Under the pieces are notes generated by a model. It made no database searches and was not told the DNA's origin. It saw nothing but the letters and a program-made list of their open reading frames with translations. Of a stretch of DNA of 64,000 nt, positions 10,375-21,425 are shown one piece after another. Source of the stretch: Thunnus maccoyii (lineage: Eukaryota; Chordata; Actinopteri; Scombriformes; Scombridae). The stretch spans positions 21,753,001 to 21,817,000 of the forward strand of contig NC_056539.1 in NCBI RefSeq assembly GCF_910596095.1, given 5' to 3'. The number at the start of each line of letters is the position of its first letter. Position 1 is the first letter of the stretch. Both the position numbers and the translations under genes were made by a program.

Positions 10375-10517
10375 CCTGAACTTTATTTACATATTTTGTC
10401 ATTTGTTATTTTGTCATTTTGTCCTTTTTTTTTTCTTTTGCATTTTTTGGGTAAAATAAAAACCTTCTTTTTTGAAACCACCTGAGTCTCCTTTGTCTGC
10501 CAGCTCGGTCCCTTACA
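10375..10517 (+). repeat. Truncated 3' LTR of the Gypsy element
   Basis: Matches 6524-6644, with an extra T-rich stretch of about 20 bp near 10405-10435, and ends in the same CAGCTCGGTCCCTTACA. It retains the AATAAA signal. Confidence 0.85.
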
Positions 10518-11300
10518 GATAGTCAAATGTTGTGTACAACATCTGTATGTCTGTATGTTGTACAGATTGTAAAGCCTAGGGATGTGCAGAGGGCCCAGTA
10601 TTTGTATTTGTATCTGTATTTGTTGAGGCAGAAAATTAATTAATTAATTAATTAATTGTATTTGAATAAAAGTGGAAAGAGGCTTAAAAATCTTGTTTTT
10701 GTTTTTATTACGCTTTTAATTATAGAAAATTTGAGTGTTACGATAAGTATTCATGAATAAACTACCTTATGAAGGAGGTCCCCACACCGGGTCTCGAACT
10801 GGAGTCTCCCAGATCAAAGACGACTGCGCTGACTACTGTGATAAAACTTTACATATCGCCTCATTGCAGACAAACCTCTACCTATTTAGACACCCATAAA
10901 TCAGAGACGGCACAGCATGTAATGTTTAGGGAAGAACTTCAAAGGCGATTATTGCTTTGCACTTTATTTATTTATTAATTTATTGCCTATTATTTACAAC
11001 CTAACTTTGCGGAAAGGAGAAGGAGAACAACAGGTTATGGAACCTCAGTGAGACCTGCTGATAGATGTAACAGTGGAGCAGAGGAGGATAGCGATGTAAC
11101 CGACCTGCACGCTGGTATTTGACATGGGTTTTTTTTCTTCCTGAAAACAAATCATTTAAAAAATATTTTTATGAAACAAATATTCATTAAAAAAAATCCA
11201 CTATTTGTGCTTTGCCGAATAACGTATTTGTATTTGGGCACACCCCTAGTAAAGCCTCCTTAAGGCAAGTTTGTGATTTGTGATATTGAGCTGTATAAAT
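10518..11300 (-). repeat. Older interspersed repeat split by a hAT MITE
   Basis: Sequence on both sides of the MITE (…TTGTACAGATTGTAAAGCC before, CCTTAAGGCAAGTTTGTGAT and TTGTGATATTGAGCTGTATA after) reads as one reverse-strand copy of the family seen at 525-905. This dates the repeat as older than the MITE. Confidence 0.55.
10577..11248. mobile_element. Non-autonomous hAT transposon with 8-bp TSD
   Basis: The ends TAGGGATGTGC and GCACACCCCTA are inverted repeats with one mismatch, flanked by the perfect 8-bp duplication GTAAAGCC (10569-10576 and 11249-11256). The 8-bp duplication and the TAGGG-type ends are typical of hAT elements. No transposase frame is present in the 672 bp. An internal patch at about 10780-10850 resembles, on the minus strand, the T-arm of a tRNA (CCAGTTCGAGACC). 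Confidence 0.9.
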
Positions 11301-12479
11301 ACACCGTACACAATAAGCTAAATACATCTAATGGCCTTGTCAAAGCACAGGATTTTAACATCATGGTGGATGCTTTTGCACAGTAACTGAGTTCGGAGGA
11401 AGAAACACTTTGTTTAACTTGAAGATTAAGATTAAGATTAAGCAGCTCCCTTGGTTATTGATAGACCAGTGGTTTTGCATGACTACACTTTTCAGAGAAA
11501 AAGGAAGTCTGTAGTCTCTTTTCATGTTCCCTGGCTGATAAGTGAACAGTTTTGCTGTCAAACAGACAGTAGGAATTTCATACATGCTAGCAGTATTATG
11601 GCAAAGGGGCCCAGGTGTCCTTAATTTGTGCTGCCCATTAATTTTCTTTCATTTGAGGTCAGTTGCAAAAACTGACTTATTGGTGTTGGAATGTGTATGG
11701 CTGTGCATGGGACTATTGCTTATAGGTGTAAATACATACAGTATCTACTCAGATATATCTATCTAAATAGACATGAATTACTCAATGAATGAGCAGAATC
11801 ACAGTGACTAAGAAAAACAGCTAAACTCTATGTTTAAATAAACAATCTCCAATACATTTCCCATTGGTTGTGCCCTGAGAAAGGTCTTAAGATGTAATGT
11901 TTATTTGCTTATATTAAATGCATTTTGTAATATATATACAGTACACAATTTCATCTCAAAATTCTTTAATTATAAAATAATACAATATATAACCTCTTCT
12001 TAGCAGTACGAAAATAAAATATATTTGGACATTTCTGTATACATTAAACCTAATGTACTTTGTAAAAAGATATCATCACTGACACCTGATTATGACTGCT
12101 GTTTTATAAATCTGACAGTGACAGTATACATGCTTGCAGTCATCAAAAACATCATCCTGCAATTCTAAGTCCATGTTTAGACCAAAAATGGCAGTACATG
12201 AAAAAACACAGCCCACCCATCCTATCTGTAAGTATTATAAACCGCTTTGCCATGTTCTAGCTTCTGATATGTCTGTAAATGCAACTAATCTAACTCCAAC
12301 TCGATTTCCTGAATGGTGTTTCATTGTCTCACCAGTACCTCATACAACACACCCCCACTACTGAAGCCCCTTGCACTATTTTAATGTAGGGCAGTTTTCG
12401 GTCTGAATACAGCCTAACAGTGGTGAGGAGCATTGATATACAGTAAGGCACAAAAACATGAATCTCTTTCTGAACATAT
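11257..12479. other. AT-rich non-coding stretch
   Basis: I see no gene or recognisable regulatory structure here apart from the repeat remnant ending near 11300. Open frames are short and lack domains. Confidence 0.5.
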
Positions 12480-12881
12480 TTAAAGGAGATGTATCAATCA
12501 CATTTCCAGGTCTATGTTTATATTCTGGTGCTCTACTGGTAAATTGTTGTATTTTAGCTCCTGTCTCCTTGCAGATGAGCCCACTCTGTTCTGATTGGTT
12601 AGTTTCTAGGAGCTGCCCTTCAGCTGACTTCCGCCAGCTTGGGAGGCTACATAAACAAACAGTAGTAGTTTGATTTCACTTCTTTTTCTCATTCTTTACC
12701 AGAAATATAAACCTCTAATATACATTCATACATGTTCAAGCCCAAATCTGATCCAAAATATGCAGGTGGACAACTTGTAACATCTCAAGTTTGGGACCTT
12801 TGACTATATTTAAAATAGACATTTGATATTACAATAGTATATAAATAACAGAAAATCACAAAAAGAACATGTCCCCTTTAA
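12480..12881. mobile_element. TTAA-flanked MITE (piggyBac-like)
   Basis: TTAA at 12480-12483 and 12878-12881 bracket 402 bp. The ends AAGGAGATGT and the reverse complement of ACATGTCCCCTT form imperfect inverted repeats. TTAA target duplication is the piggyBac hallmark. There is no coding capacity. Confidence 0.6.
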
Positions 12882-12963
12882 AACAAAAATATACAGGCTA
12901 CACTCTTTCCATTGAAAAAATCTTTAAATTAAAGAAAATTGTAAAATCATGCAGACTTGCATC

Positions 12964-13323
12964 TTAAAGGACCAGTATATAAGATTTAGGGGGCTCAATT
13001 GGCAGAAATATTGGCAGAAATGTAATATGTAATATTCATAAGTATGTCTTCATTGGTGTATAATCACCTGAAAATAAGAATCATTGTGTTTTGTTACCTT
13101 AGAATGAGCCCTTTATATCAGAGGGAGCAGGTCATCTTCATGGAGCCTGCCATGTTGCACCGCCATGTTTCTACAGTAGCTCAGAAACCAAACACTGGCT
13201 CTAGAGAGGGCCTTTCGTGTTTTTTGCAAAATAACCATGGGTTCTCCTACATGTTTGGAATGGGAGGGACAATCTGCAACCTCACCACTTGACGCCACTA
13301 AATCCTACACATTGGTCCTTTAA
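12964..13323. mobile_element. TTAA-flanked MITE, AAGGACCAGT-type ends
   Basis: TTAA at 12964-12967 and 13320-13323 bracket 360 bp. The left end AAAGGACCAGTATATAAGAT and right end ATCCTACACATTGGTCCTTT are inverted repeats. Internal blocks (AATATTCATAAGTATGT, GTATAATCACCTGAAAA, CCATGTTGCACCGCCATG) recur in fragments at 35.4 kb and 50.3 kb. This is a high-copy fish MITE family. Any open frames inside it are not genes. Confidence 0.8.
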
Positions 13324-14161
13324 GCGGAAGATTAAATAACATTACATAAATGTTACATTACATTAGTCTTAAAAACCTGAGAGATTATTTTTAAAGGATA
13401 TTTGAATGACTGTGGATACCACAGTCTATCTTAGAGCCCTGCAAAGCTCACACCTAAAGCTAGGTGTTGTTCAAAAGGTTTCAATACCTTTATAAAAAAT
13501 GATGTAAAAAGTATTTCATGCCAGCTTTTGTTAGTTGACAGTTTTTGTGACAATGTGCAATAAATGATTGAGTTGGTAGTCAGAATGTATTGTGGATCAG
13601 TACCTTACCATAATTACAGCACAATCACACTGACAGCAATTATACAAATATGTAATTCACAAAACACACTCTCCCTTGTATAATCACAATTGAAGGAAGA
13701 GTCCACCCACATATGTGATTTCAACACATACTGTGTCCGAAATGATTATTTACTGTACTTATTAAGTTAGTTAATCAGATATTGAAATAGTTGGCTTTAC
13801 ATACAGCTGAATATCAAGTTTCGCTCTGACTACGGCCCCATACACAATGCTTTAACGTAGAGAAATCCAAAGCGTGTCAGACCCGCTGTGCTTAGTTACA
13901 GTTGCTAGGCTATGATTGGTGATTAGATTTGCCGTTTGGGAGAGGGGTTAGTGAACGGTCAATTACAGAAGCAGGAGCTGGTGCATCTACAAAATGCATC
14001 TTGCAGCTGCTGATTTTGTACCATTAAAGTGTGTATTCTCTGCATCTTCTGTATGTATTTCTTTCTGTATAAATGTTTAGTTTATAGTTTGAGTCTAAAA
14101 CTAAATATAGCATCCTTTAAAAGGTTAGCTCACTGTCAACCAAGACCTTGATAGGATGTTG

Positions 14162-14814
14162 TTAAATGATAGGTTCACAGTTTTTCAATTCTGTCCTAAA
14201 AAAAATAGTCAGGTGACCAAATGAACATTGCCACATGTTTTTCTTGCTGTAATCATTCCTCCTGTTCATATTGGCCATTAAGTGATCCCTTCATAATGTT
14301 CATTCAATGTAAGTGATGGGGAACAAAATCCACAGCTCTCCTTCTGTACAAAAATGTATTTAAACGTTTATTTGAAGATAATGAGGCTTCAGCTGTCCAA
14401 GTGAGTCAAATCAAGTCAATATCTTTCAAAGTTACTGACATTTTAATGCCAAATTCCATTTTTTGTTATGATCCTTCCACTGTAGCTGAACAGGGAAATG
14501 CTGTCTGTTGAGACACAGAGATTTTTTTACTATAAAGTCTGTAACTGGAAAAATCCACTTTATTAGACTAACTCAGACAGTTGATGCCTCATATTACCTT
14601 CAGATAAACTTTTAAATAAATTTTTGCTCATAACAAGGACTGTGGATTTTCTCCTTATCACTTACATTGTGAGCACATTTGGAGGGGATCTTCTATTAAT
14701 CGAAGTATGAACAGGAGGAATTATTACAGCAAGCAAAACCTGTTTCATTGTTCATGTGTGCACCTGACTATTGTTTTTAAGACAGATTTGAAAAATTGTG
14801 AATCTATCCTTTAA
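14162..14814. mobile_element. Long-TIR TTAA MITE, CACAGTTTTTCAA-type ends
   Basis: TTAA at 14162-14165 and 14811-14814. The arms are long inverted repeats: GGTTCACAGTTTTTCAATTC… at the left mirrors …GAAAAATTGTGAATCTATCC at the right, and the inner block TTCCTCCTGTTCATA recurs inverted as TATGAACAGGAGGAA. Other copies: 36.2-36.9 kb, 54.7 kb and 57.1-57.5 kb. There is no coding capacity. Confidence 0.8.
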
Positions 14815-14863
14815 GTGTTCCGCTTCACCTACTGTATACCTTTAAACTCCATTAATCAATATT

Positions 14864-14869
14864 TTTATT
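14864..14869 (-). promoter_or_regulatory. Candidate poly(A) signal for the b3gnt gene
   Basis: AATAAA on the minus strand about 800 nt past the b3gnt stop, with no closer canonical signal noticed. Supporting evidence is only position. Confidence 0.3.
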
Positions 14870-15667
14870 CAATAAAATGACTACATATAAAGTGATAGTT
14901 GTATAGTCACACATCTCAGCGACTCCATTGAGCTTTTTGCCTTTTAGGTTGTTAGAGTTGTGTTTGATGTTTTATGGCCTTCAAATTTACTGATTGGTTG
15001 GATCTCATAGTTCGCATCAACCTGTACTGTTTCCAGCAGCAAGCAGCTGTTTTCAGCAAACAAACTCTGCTGTATGGTACCTGCACAGCAACAAGCATCA
15101 GACAAACCAGTGAAGAAAAGTGTAGCATTTGGCGAACTAAAGTTATTTTTCTCAGGAGTTGATGGAATCCAATCAGTAATGTCAAAGACATTGGTCAACA
15201 ACATCTCCATGTCTACTGGATGTTTAAGTAGGCAGTTATTTTATAGGACATTAGCCAAAATAAATGGTCATAATTTGTCAGTGCTTGGATGTGGCCAACA
15301 ATGAAGCCCAATACAACACAAGTTTTGCAACCCCATTATTAGTCAATAAAACAGCTGATAACTTCCAGCCCTTAATTCCAGGAAAAGCTGCTCATTTGTA
15401 TGTCAAAAAAGGTTTTAACACTCCCTTCTACCCTTTGTGTCTGGCTGACTGCTTGCCCACATTAATGGCATTAAGATTAAATAAGTTCTGTTGGACTTTG
15501 CTGAAGCCTAACAAAAAACTGTAGCAAAACAGTGGTAGAAAACAGTTCAAACATTTTTCCATGATAGAATGAAGAAGGTCCAGCCTGGTCTCAAAACCTA
15601 CAAGTTGGTGCAGAAAGCAAAGTGCCAACGAGTTCTGTCACTACTTGTAAGTTACAGTTTGGTTCTG

Positions 15668-16807
15668 CTAAAGCTTTTTCTCAGAGGGACCACATTTCAA
15701 TTTGGGGTCATGTATTCTGTGCCACATAAGATACATGTGAGCAGGAAGGAATCTGTGTACCAGTAGAATTTCTTTATAATAGCAAGGGTCATATCCATCT
15801 AGCGTGCTGGAGGGAATGTGCAGTCCTGCTGTCTTCACACCCATATGGGAAACAGGACCAAGTCCTGCTTTAGCCAGACACATTCCCATATAAACATCAT
15901 CAATGGGAAGAATGGTAATGGAGTGAGACATTTTGTATATGACCAAAGCTGTGTAGCCAGATAAGAGGAAGCCCCCACCACCACAGTAGGGGGGGTATGA
16001 GTCTGACTCCTGCACCTGAACTGGGATAAAATACTTGCTCCGTGAATCCCTAATGGGACCCACATTCTGGATCAGATGGCCAGTAAAAAGGTGCTTGCTC
16101 CCATCATTGTCCTTGAGGCTTTGGAGATACTCAACCATGTTGTCTGTGTTGGCAAAGACGTCATCATCACCATTTAGCAGAAAGCGAGCATTTGGACAGT
16201 TTCTTTCCATCCATTCAAGGAAGAGAATCTGCTTCAAGGTGAGGTTGTAGAATGAGTCACCAAAGTCCCATTGAATGATGTCATTGTACTCGCATTGCTC
16301 CAGTTCAAGGAGTTTGTTCAGTCTCTCCTTCTCAAAACCTGTATCCATCGTTCCCGAGATGAAGATCCTTCTGATCCACACACCATTGTGTAACCTCTCT
16401 TTAGCCCAGGTTTTGCGCAGCACCTCTCGGCGCTCGTAGTTCACAGGGGAGCTTTTAATGACCAGCAGAAGGAAGACTTCTGCAGATTCATCAGCTCCTC
16501 CACATTTGTCAGGGACGTCCAGTAGCATGGGGAAATGGCGACAGTGACGATAGTAGAGAAAGTCTTTTATACTACCAGGAAGAGAGTTGAAGCCTTGGAT
16601 GTTGGCAGCAGAAATATTTTGTTGACATCTCAGCCAGGAATATACATAAGAGTTGTTTCTGGTGCTTAGCTTCTTTTGACTGGCATCCTCTCTCACATCT
16701 ACTTGGAGGCGGATGGTTTTGTGGTCAATAAAATCTTTACAGAGATGGAGGACCAACAGACCAAAAGCTCCCACCAGCAAAAAAATTCTTGTTCTGATTT
16801 TCCTCAT
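15668..16807 (-). CDS. b3gnt3: Beta-1,3-N-acetylglucosaminyltransferase (B3GNT3-like)
   Basis: The 379-residue type II Golgi protein adds N-acetylglucosamine in beta-1,3 linkage to galactose-ended glycans (poly-lactosamine or O-glycan core extension). The start chosen is the ATG at 16807, because it is followed by a basic residue cluster and a signal anchor (IFLLVGAFGLLVLHL, residues about 8-22). Just upstream is a pyrimidine tract ending TGTCACTGCAG, a good splice acceptor, so the longer frame to 16876 is intron. GT31 motifs: VIKSSPVNYERREVLRKTW, FISGTMD, the metal-binding DDD at residues 214-216 in LLNGDDDVFAN, YCGGGGFLLSG, IDDVYMGMCL (D303-D304) and LLVHRFLPAHMYLMW near the end. The whole coding region is one exon, as usual for the B3GNT family. 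The frame is intact. Assignment to subfamily 3 rather than B3GNT2, 4, 7 or 8 is tentative. Confidence 0.85.
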   Translation of the reverse strand: MRKIRTRIFLLVGAFGLLVLHLCKDFIDHKTIRLQVDVREDASQKKLSTRNNSYVYSWLRCQQNISAANIQGFNSLPGSIKDFLYYRHCRHFPMLLDVPDKCGGADESAEVFLLLVIKSSPVNYERREVLRKTWAKERLHNGVWIRRIFISGTMDTGFEKERLNKLLELEQCEYNDIIQWDFGDSFYNLTLKQILFLEWMERNCPNARFLLNGDDDVFANTDNMVEYLQSLKDNDGSKHLFTGHLIQNVGPIRDSRSKYFIPVQVQESDSYPPYCGGGGFLLSGYTALVIYKMSHSITILPIDDVYMGMCLAKAGLGPVSHMGVKTAGLHIPSSTLDGYDPCYYKEILLVHRFLPAHMYLMWHRIHDPKLKCGPSEKKL

Positions 16808-16821
16808 CCTTGAAACTCTGC

Positions 16822-16840
16822 AGTGACAAAAAAAAAAAAC
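16822..16840 (-). promoter_or_regulatory. Splice acceptor before the b3gnt coding exon
   Basis: The minus strand reads a T-rich tract then TGTCACTGCAG|AGTTTCAAGG just before ATG, so at least one 5' non-coding exon lies upstream (higher coordinates). I could not locate it. Confidence 0.55.
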
Positions 16841-16876
16841 CCACAGATTTCTTATCAACACATCTTGGTAACACAT

Positions 16877-19834
16877 AGAATAAACAATAAGACTAATTAT
16901 TTAGTAATTGATGTGGTAAATTAAGGAATTAAGATTAAGGACATTATTCAGACCTGAATTGGTATTAAAGCACTGGGCTATAAAAGTGCCCTCTTTAATC
17001 TCTTGGCACTTATATTGATCACATTATGAATCTGTCATTACTATAGAAAAAACATATTATACAAACAACTTTGTCATTCGTGAAATTAAAAGAACAGAAA
17101 ATGGCCAACACAGTTTAAGCAACAAAAAAAAACAACAAAAAAAACATCTGTGACTACCAGACATGTTTAGTATAGTTTTGTTTTGGGACAACAACAGAGC
17201 TCTACAGCACAGTGGAATATGATACATCAGATAGGATGGATATGTCCAAGTTAAAAAACTTGGATAATGTTGTGGAAATTTAAAAATAAATTCACAGAGA
17301 GCAAGGTGTCTTTCAGAGTTTTTTTTTTTGCAATAACCAATTCACATTTGCCCAGGTTGCTAGGCTGAAGAGATACTTATGAAGTTCAGTGTCAGTATTT
17401 GTACATACAGCCCCATGGGTCACAATCATCCCATATTCGTCACCCTAATAGGTGTCTTTTAATTAATTTACCATCTCTCTGGGGAGTTTCTCTTGGTCTT
17501 CTGAGATTTAAGAGGTGAAAACCGAATCCTTATCTGCCTTTCCTCCCTAAGAACACTCCCTCTCTTTTTCTGTCTGATGAGCAGTAAAGTTACAATGACC
17601 AAACCCCACAGCTCGTGTAGGGAACATTTTCATATGGGAAGCAGAAAGCACAAAGTAATGTGCTTTTAGCTATAAGGCAGTGTAACATAATCTTAAGAAA
17701 ATAACATAAGGGTATAAGTTTCTATTTCAGATAATGACAGTTGTGATGTGTAGATTTTCTAAGCAAAGTGACTGCTGTGTTATTGTCAGAGTAGCCCATC
17801 CACTGATGTACTGAGCGAACTCAGGCTAGTCAAGAATTCAACTTTTAGCATCAACTGTCTCCCGCCTGCACTGTGGCATTACTGCTCTGAGGCCAAGAGG
17901 AGTGAGCAGACGGAGCTAAAGAGCAGACATGAGGTAGCTTGGCATCTGCCTGCAGAATCCATAGATGCTGTACTGATGCATACGGTGTGCGCTGGCAAAA
18001 AGTTAAATGCTGTAATGTCTCTTCAAAATGGGTGGAATATGTTACATGGGCGGTGTCAGACAGTTCGTCATTAGAATTAACTACATACTTATCTTGTGAA
18101 ATGCTTAAAAATGGACGCTCTGTAGCCGAGTGTGAAATGACAGAAAAATGTCCCGCCTAGACATAACACTAGACTCACCCTGTTCCTGAGTGTCTTGACT
18201 GCATGAAACTTTTTAACTTCCAGATTAACAAGAGTGCCTGAAAGGGCATTTATTTACTCTAAATGCATACTGTAGTCTAGTTAGTGGAGAATTTTCTTCA
18301 CCAAACCAATAACAGAAAATATATTATGTGCACTGTGATGGTCTAAACTGTTTTTTGTGTGTGTGTGTGTGTGACAGTTGTAAGTGTTATTAGGCAAATA
18401 CTACATGAAGGGTTTCACTGACTAGACTCTTGGTCAAGTTATTACCGGTGTTTCTTCCCTCTTTTCTATTACATGTTAACGTAATGTCAGCATATTTTTT
18501 GAGACATTTCCCCTTACCTCATCAACAATTTAGGAAATGTTTCTCTTTCTTCATTGTAAAACAAGAATTCAGATTGGAGGGGAGAAGGTGACGAATAGAC
18601 ACCCAGCATGATATTTTATGGCCAAATATATGAGTTATGGTCAGTTTTTAGTCCTGTGTGCCATTTAACATTTAAGGATCTGAATACTTCTTCCAGCACT
18701 GCAAATGAGGAGACTTTTATCAGTAAGAGCTTCACCTTACAGCTTACAGCTCTTAACCAAAAAATCTAAGCAATAAACCACTATATGCATTTTTCCGACA
18801 AGAAAAGAAACAGCCTCTCTTTATAAACTCAAAATTAGCCACAAGAATAACTAAAATGCATAACAACTAGCCCCCAAAAACTAGTTTGATGCTGCACAGA
18901 ATATGTATGTATAAAAAATAAGTGGAAAAATACTAAACTATAGCCTACATTAGGGATCTATCAAAAAAATCCTAGCATACATTTTAGATATAGCCCATGG
19001 GGGATATTAACATCAATCAAGACTAGCATAGCTTGAAGTTTATTGCTTTTTTATTTGCCCATTTGCTGTCACCTGCACACCATTCTTCCTAAAGTAACAG
19101 GGCGGATGATCTCCCAATATAGGAAATAAAGTGAATTTGTACATCATAGTGAGAGAGTCGCATTAAATTCAGCACTGGTCACCATGTGATATATTTTTGC
19201 TTTTCTTTAATGTTACGAACCATGCAATAATGGAATACGACTTTCATACGGCCATTTCTACACCCATAAAACATTAGTGTATTCGCACTTATCACGATTT
19301 CTGCTGTTATTTGTAGATCACAATGCAGGCAGTATATTTGGCCTGAGTGCTCAAGTAAGTCTATTTGAAGGATTAGGTTACATTTATATTTAACTCACAT
19401 AGCGCAGTGTACCGCGCGCGTGTTAGGAGGTGGACTAAGTATGAAGAAAAATACAATAAAATAAACGCCTAATAATAATTAATGATTAATAATAATAATT
19501 TATCTTTGAATATGTGCCAGAAAGAGTCAATAGCCTATTCGAATAAGCCTCGAAAGATAAACATGTTTTATCTGAAATATTCCCGTTACTTTAAAGGGGA
19601 GACTCCAATCTTAGTCCAATCTTTCTTATCTTTCCTATCCAATCTTTCTTTTCCTAGGGGGAAAAATGGCTATATATAAAATAAACAGGAATGAGTGTAC
19701 TCACTGTTGCATGAAGACTGACCCTCTCGTCCGCTTCTCTGGCTGCATAGTAATGTGAAGTGCAGCGTGCAGCAGCATATTGCTGGCATTTGGGCGGCGC
19801 CTGCTGCTTCTGTTTACTGCTGCCCCCTGCGTCT
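16877..19834. other. Non-coding stretch left of the repeat cluster
   Basis: Presumably holds the upstream non-coding exon and promoter of the b3gnt gene, but I could not identify them. A GT run lies at about 18355-18372. A fragment ending AAGGATCTGAATACTTCTTC (about 18675-18695) belongs to the hAT-like repeat seen again at 57.5 kb. No other gene was seen. Confidence 0.45.
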
Positions 19835-19865
<31 letters not shown>

Positions 19866-19937
19866 AGCTATCTATCTATCGATCTATTTCTATATTTCTA
19901 TCATGTATTTCGTGTGTTTCTTTCTTTCTTTCTTTAT
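19835..19937. repeat. (CTTT)n/(CTAT)n microsatellite cluster
   Basis: Tandem TTTC units followed by CTAT units and another TTTC run. A related CTAT run at 21398-21425 closes the repeat to the right. Confidence 0.9.
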
Positions 19938-19959
19938 TATTACGTCACTTAAACCCTAA

Positions 19960-21397
19960 ATTTGACCCCTTACACATGCTCAAAAACTCACCAAATTTGG
20001 CACCTACATCAGGTCTGGTGAAAGTTTTGATGAAATGTGAAAAGTAACTACGTCACCAATATGGCCGCTACGGCCCGTGGGAATGTCATAGAGAGATCAA
20101 ACCACAACTCAATTATTCGTCTCATCAAAACCTACAAATCACACGCCGACACCCCTGACCTCTATCCAACAGTCTGCAATTAGCTTGCCAATATAGCACT
20201 TTGCCTCAATTTTGGCCTCCGAAGGGCGTTAATGGAATCGGCTTCAAACTTTAATACATGACTTATGACACTGTGCTGAGCAAAAGTTGTTAAAAACTTT
20301 GTAATAACTTGAACGATTTGGATTTTATAAGCAATGAATGTTGCAGTGCTACATCACATCAAATGTACAACTTAAAATTTAAAACAATGGGGGAAGCATT
20401 GACTTTGTGTCAAACTGAGGCTTCTGACGTCTAAATTATAAGTCTGACCACTTTCAAACCTGCATCAATGGATTCGCCATGAAATTTTCTGCTACCATGT
20501 GATTTTTAATGTAAGATTTGGCCAAAGTAATGGGATTTATGTGGAGATTTCACCAGAAGTGTATTCCTCTCCAACTGTTCCTCATTATGTGACTCCCTCA
20601 GTGCTGTGAAACATTTCGCATTACACACAAAATGAAAAACATGTAAATTCAAGATTTGTAGGTCAAAGTCTCGTGACTCATTTAAAGTTCAAATGAAGTT
20701 TGTATCTAAAACTATGTGGAAGCGGTAAATGTTCAGAAAGGTGTGGCTTCGCTCACACTCTCCATTCAAATGCATTTTTCTGTGTCCAGTTGCAATAACT
20801 TATTGTCTCTACACACCTGACAGTACACATGTCAATCAAACTTTGACCAGGTCATGTGGGTTAAAAGTCTTTCCTTTTCTAAAAATAGACTTGATGAAAA
20901 CGAAGAAATGTATTTGTTTTACACACAAACTCATCAAGAGTTTTTAATTAACTAATTGAAATTCAAATGAATGGGCCCAAAACGTGCATAATTTTGATGC
21001 CACAGGTGTGAGCAAGACAGACTTGTCTCACCCTGCAGAAAATTCTCATCCTCACACTGTTGAGATTTGATGTCACCATGACAGAGGAAGATGCTATAAC
21101 TTTATTGTAAATGCTCCAGTCTGCACCAAACTTTACATGTTTGATAAGACTCCCGGCCTAAATACGTCTACATGACAATATTCCATCAGTGATGCAAACT
21201 GGCTGAATAGCGCCCCCTACAAAATTTCAGCGAAGCAGCCCCACCAGCAGGCAAAATAGTGGACAAAGGAAGTGAGGTTTATCTCCTTCTTGCACTGTCT
21301 GAAAACAGCCCGGGTCTGACGACATCTACATGCCCGTGACAGAGGCCCTTCAATTGCACTGCAGCCCGACATGCGTAGAGGCACTTGCAGCTTTAAT
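19960..21397 (+). repeat. Unclassified long interspersed repeat
   Basis: Non-coding 1.4-kb unit bounded by tetranucleotide runs on both sides. Phrases such as CACCAAATTTGGCACCTACA, AATATGGCCGCTACGGCC and TAGCGCCCCCTACAAAATTT are typical of a widespread fish repeat of this kind. Class (Helitron, DNA or other) cannot be told from one copy. Confidence 0.4.
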
Positions 21398-21425
21398 CTA
21401 TCTATCTATCTATCTATCTATCTAT
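21398..21425. repeat. (CTAT)n microsatellite
   Basis: About seven CTAT units at the right edge of the long repeat. Confidence 0.9.

Larger units (their letters stand above)
6140..10517 (+). mobile_element. Degenerate Ty3/Gypsy LTR retrotransposon (Gmr1-like), LINE-interrupted
   Basis: Order along the plus strand: LTR (6140-6644), tRNA-Leu primer-binding site (6647-6664), gag with SCAN-like capsid signature, CCHC zinc knuckle, aspartic protease split by a LINE, protease C-terminus and linker, then directly a truncated 3' LTR (10375-10517). Reverse transcriptase, RNase H, integrase and about 380 bp of the 3' LTR are missing. The deletion joins …GAGCCAGAA to CCTGAACTTTATTTAC of the LTR. The host SCAN domain is known to derive from Gmr1-type gag, which explains the SCAN-like residues. 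It cannot move by itself. No clear target-site duplication was found at its outer ends. Confidence 0.85.

Noticed and set aside
10780-10850. Possible tRNA gene on the minus strand
   Set aside because: Only a T-arm-like core is visible; acceptor and D arm do not pair, and it sits inside a MITE.
13044-13298. Two overlapping frames of 60-80 codons on both strands
   Set aside because: Lie entirely inside the 12964-13323 MITE, whose copies elsewhere are non-coding.
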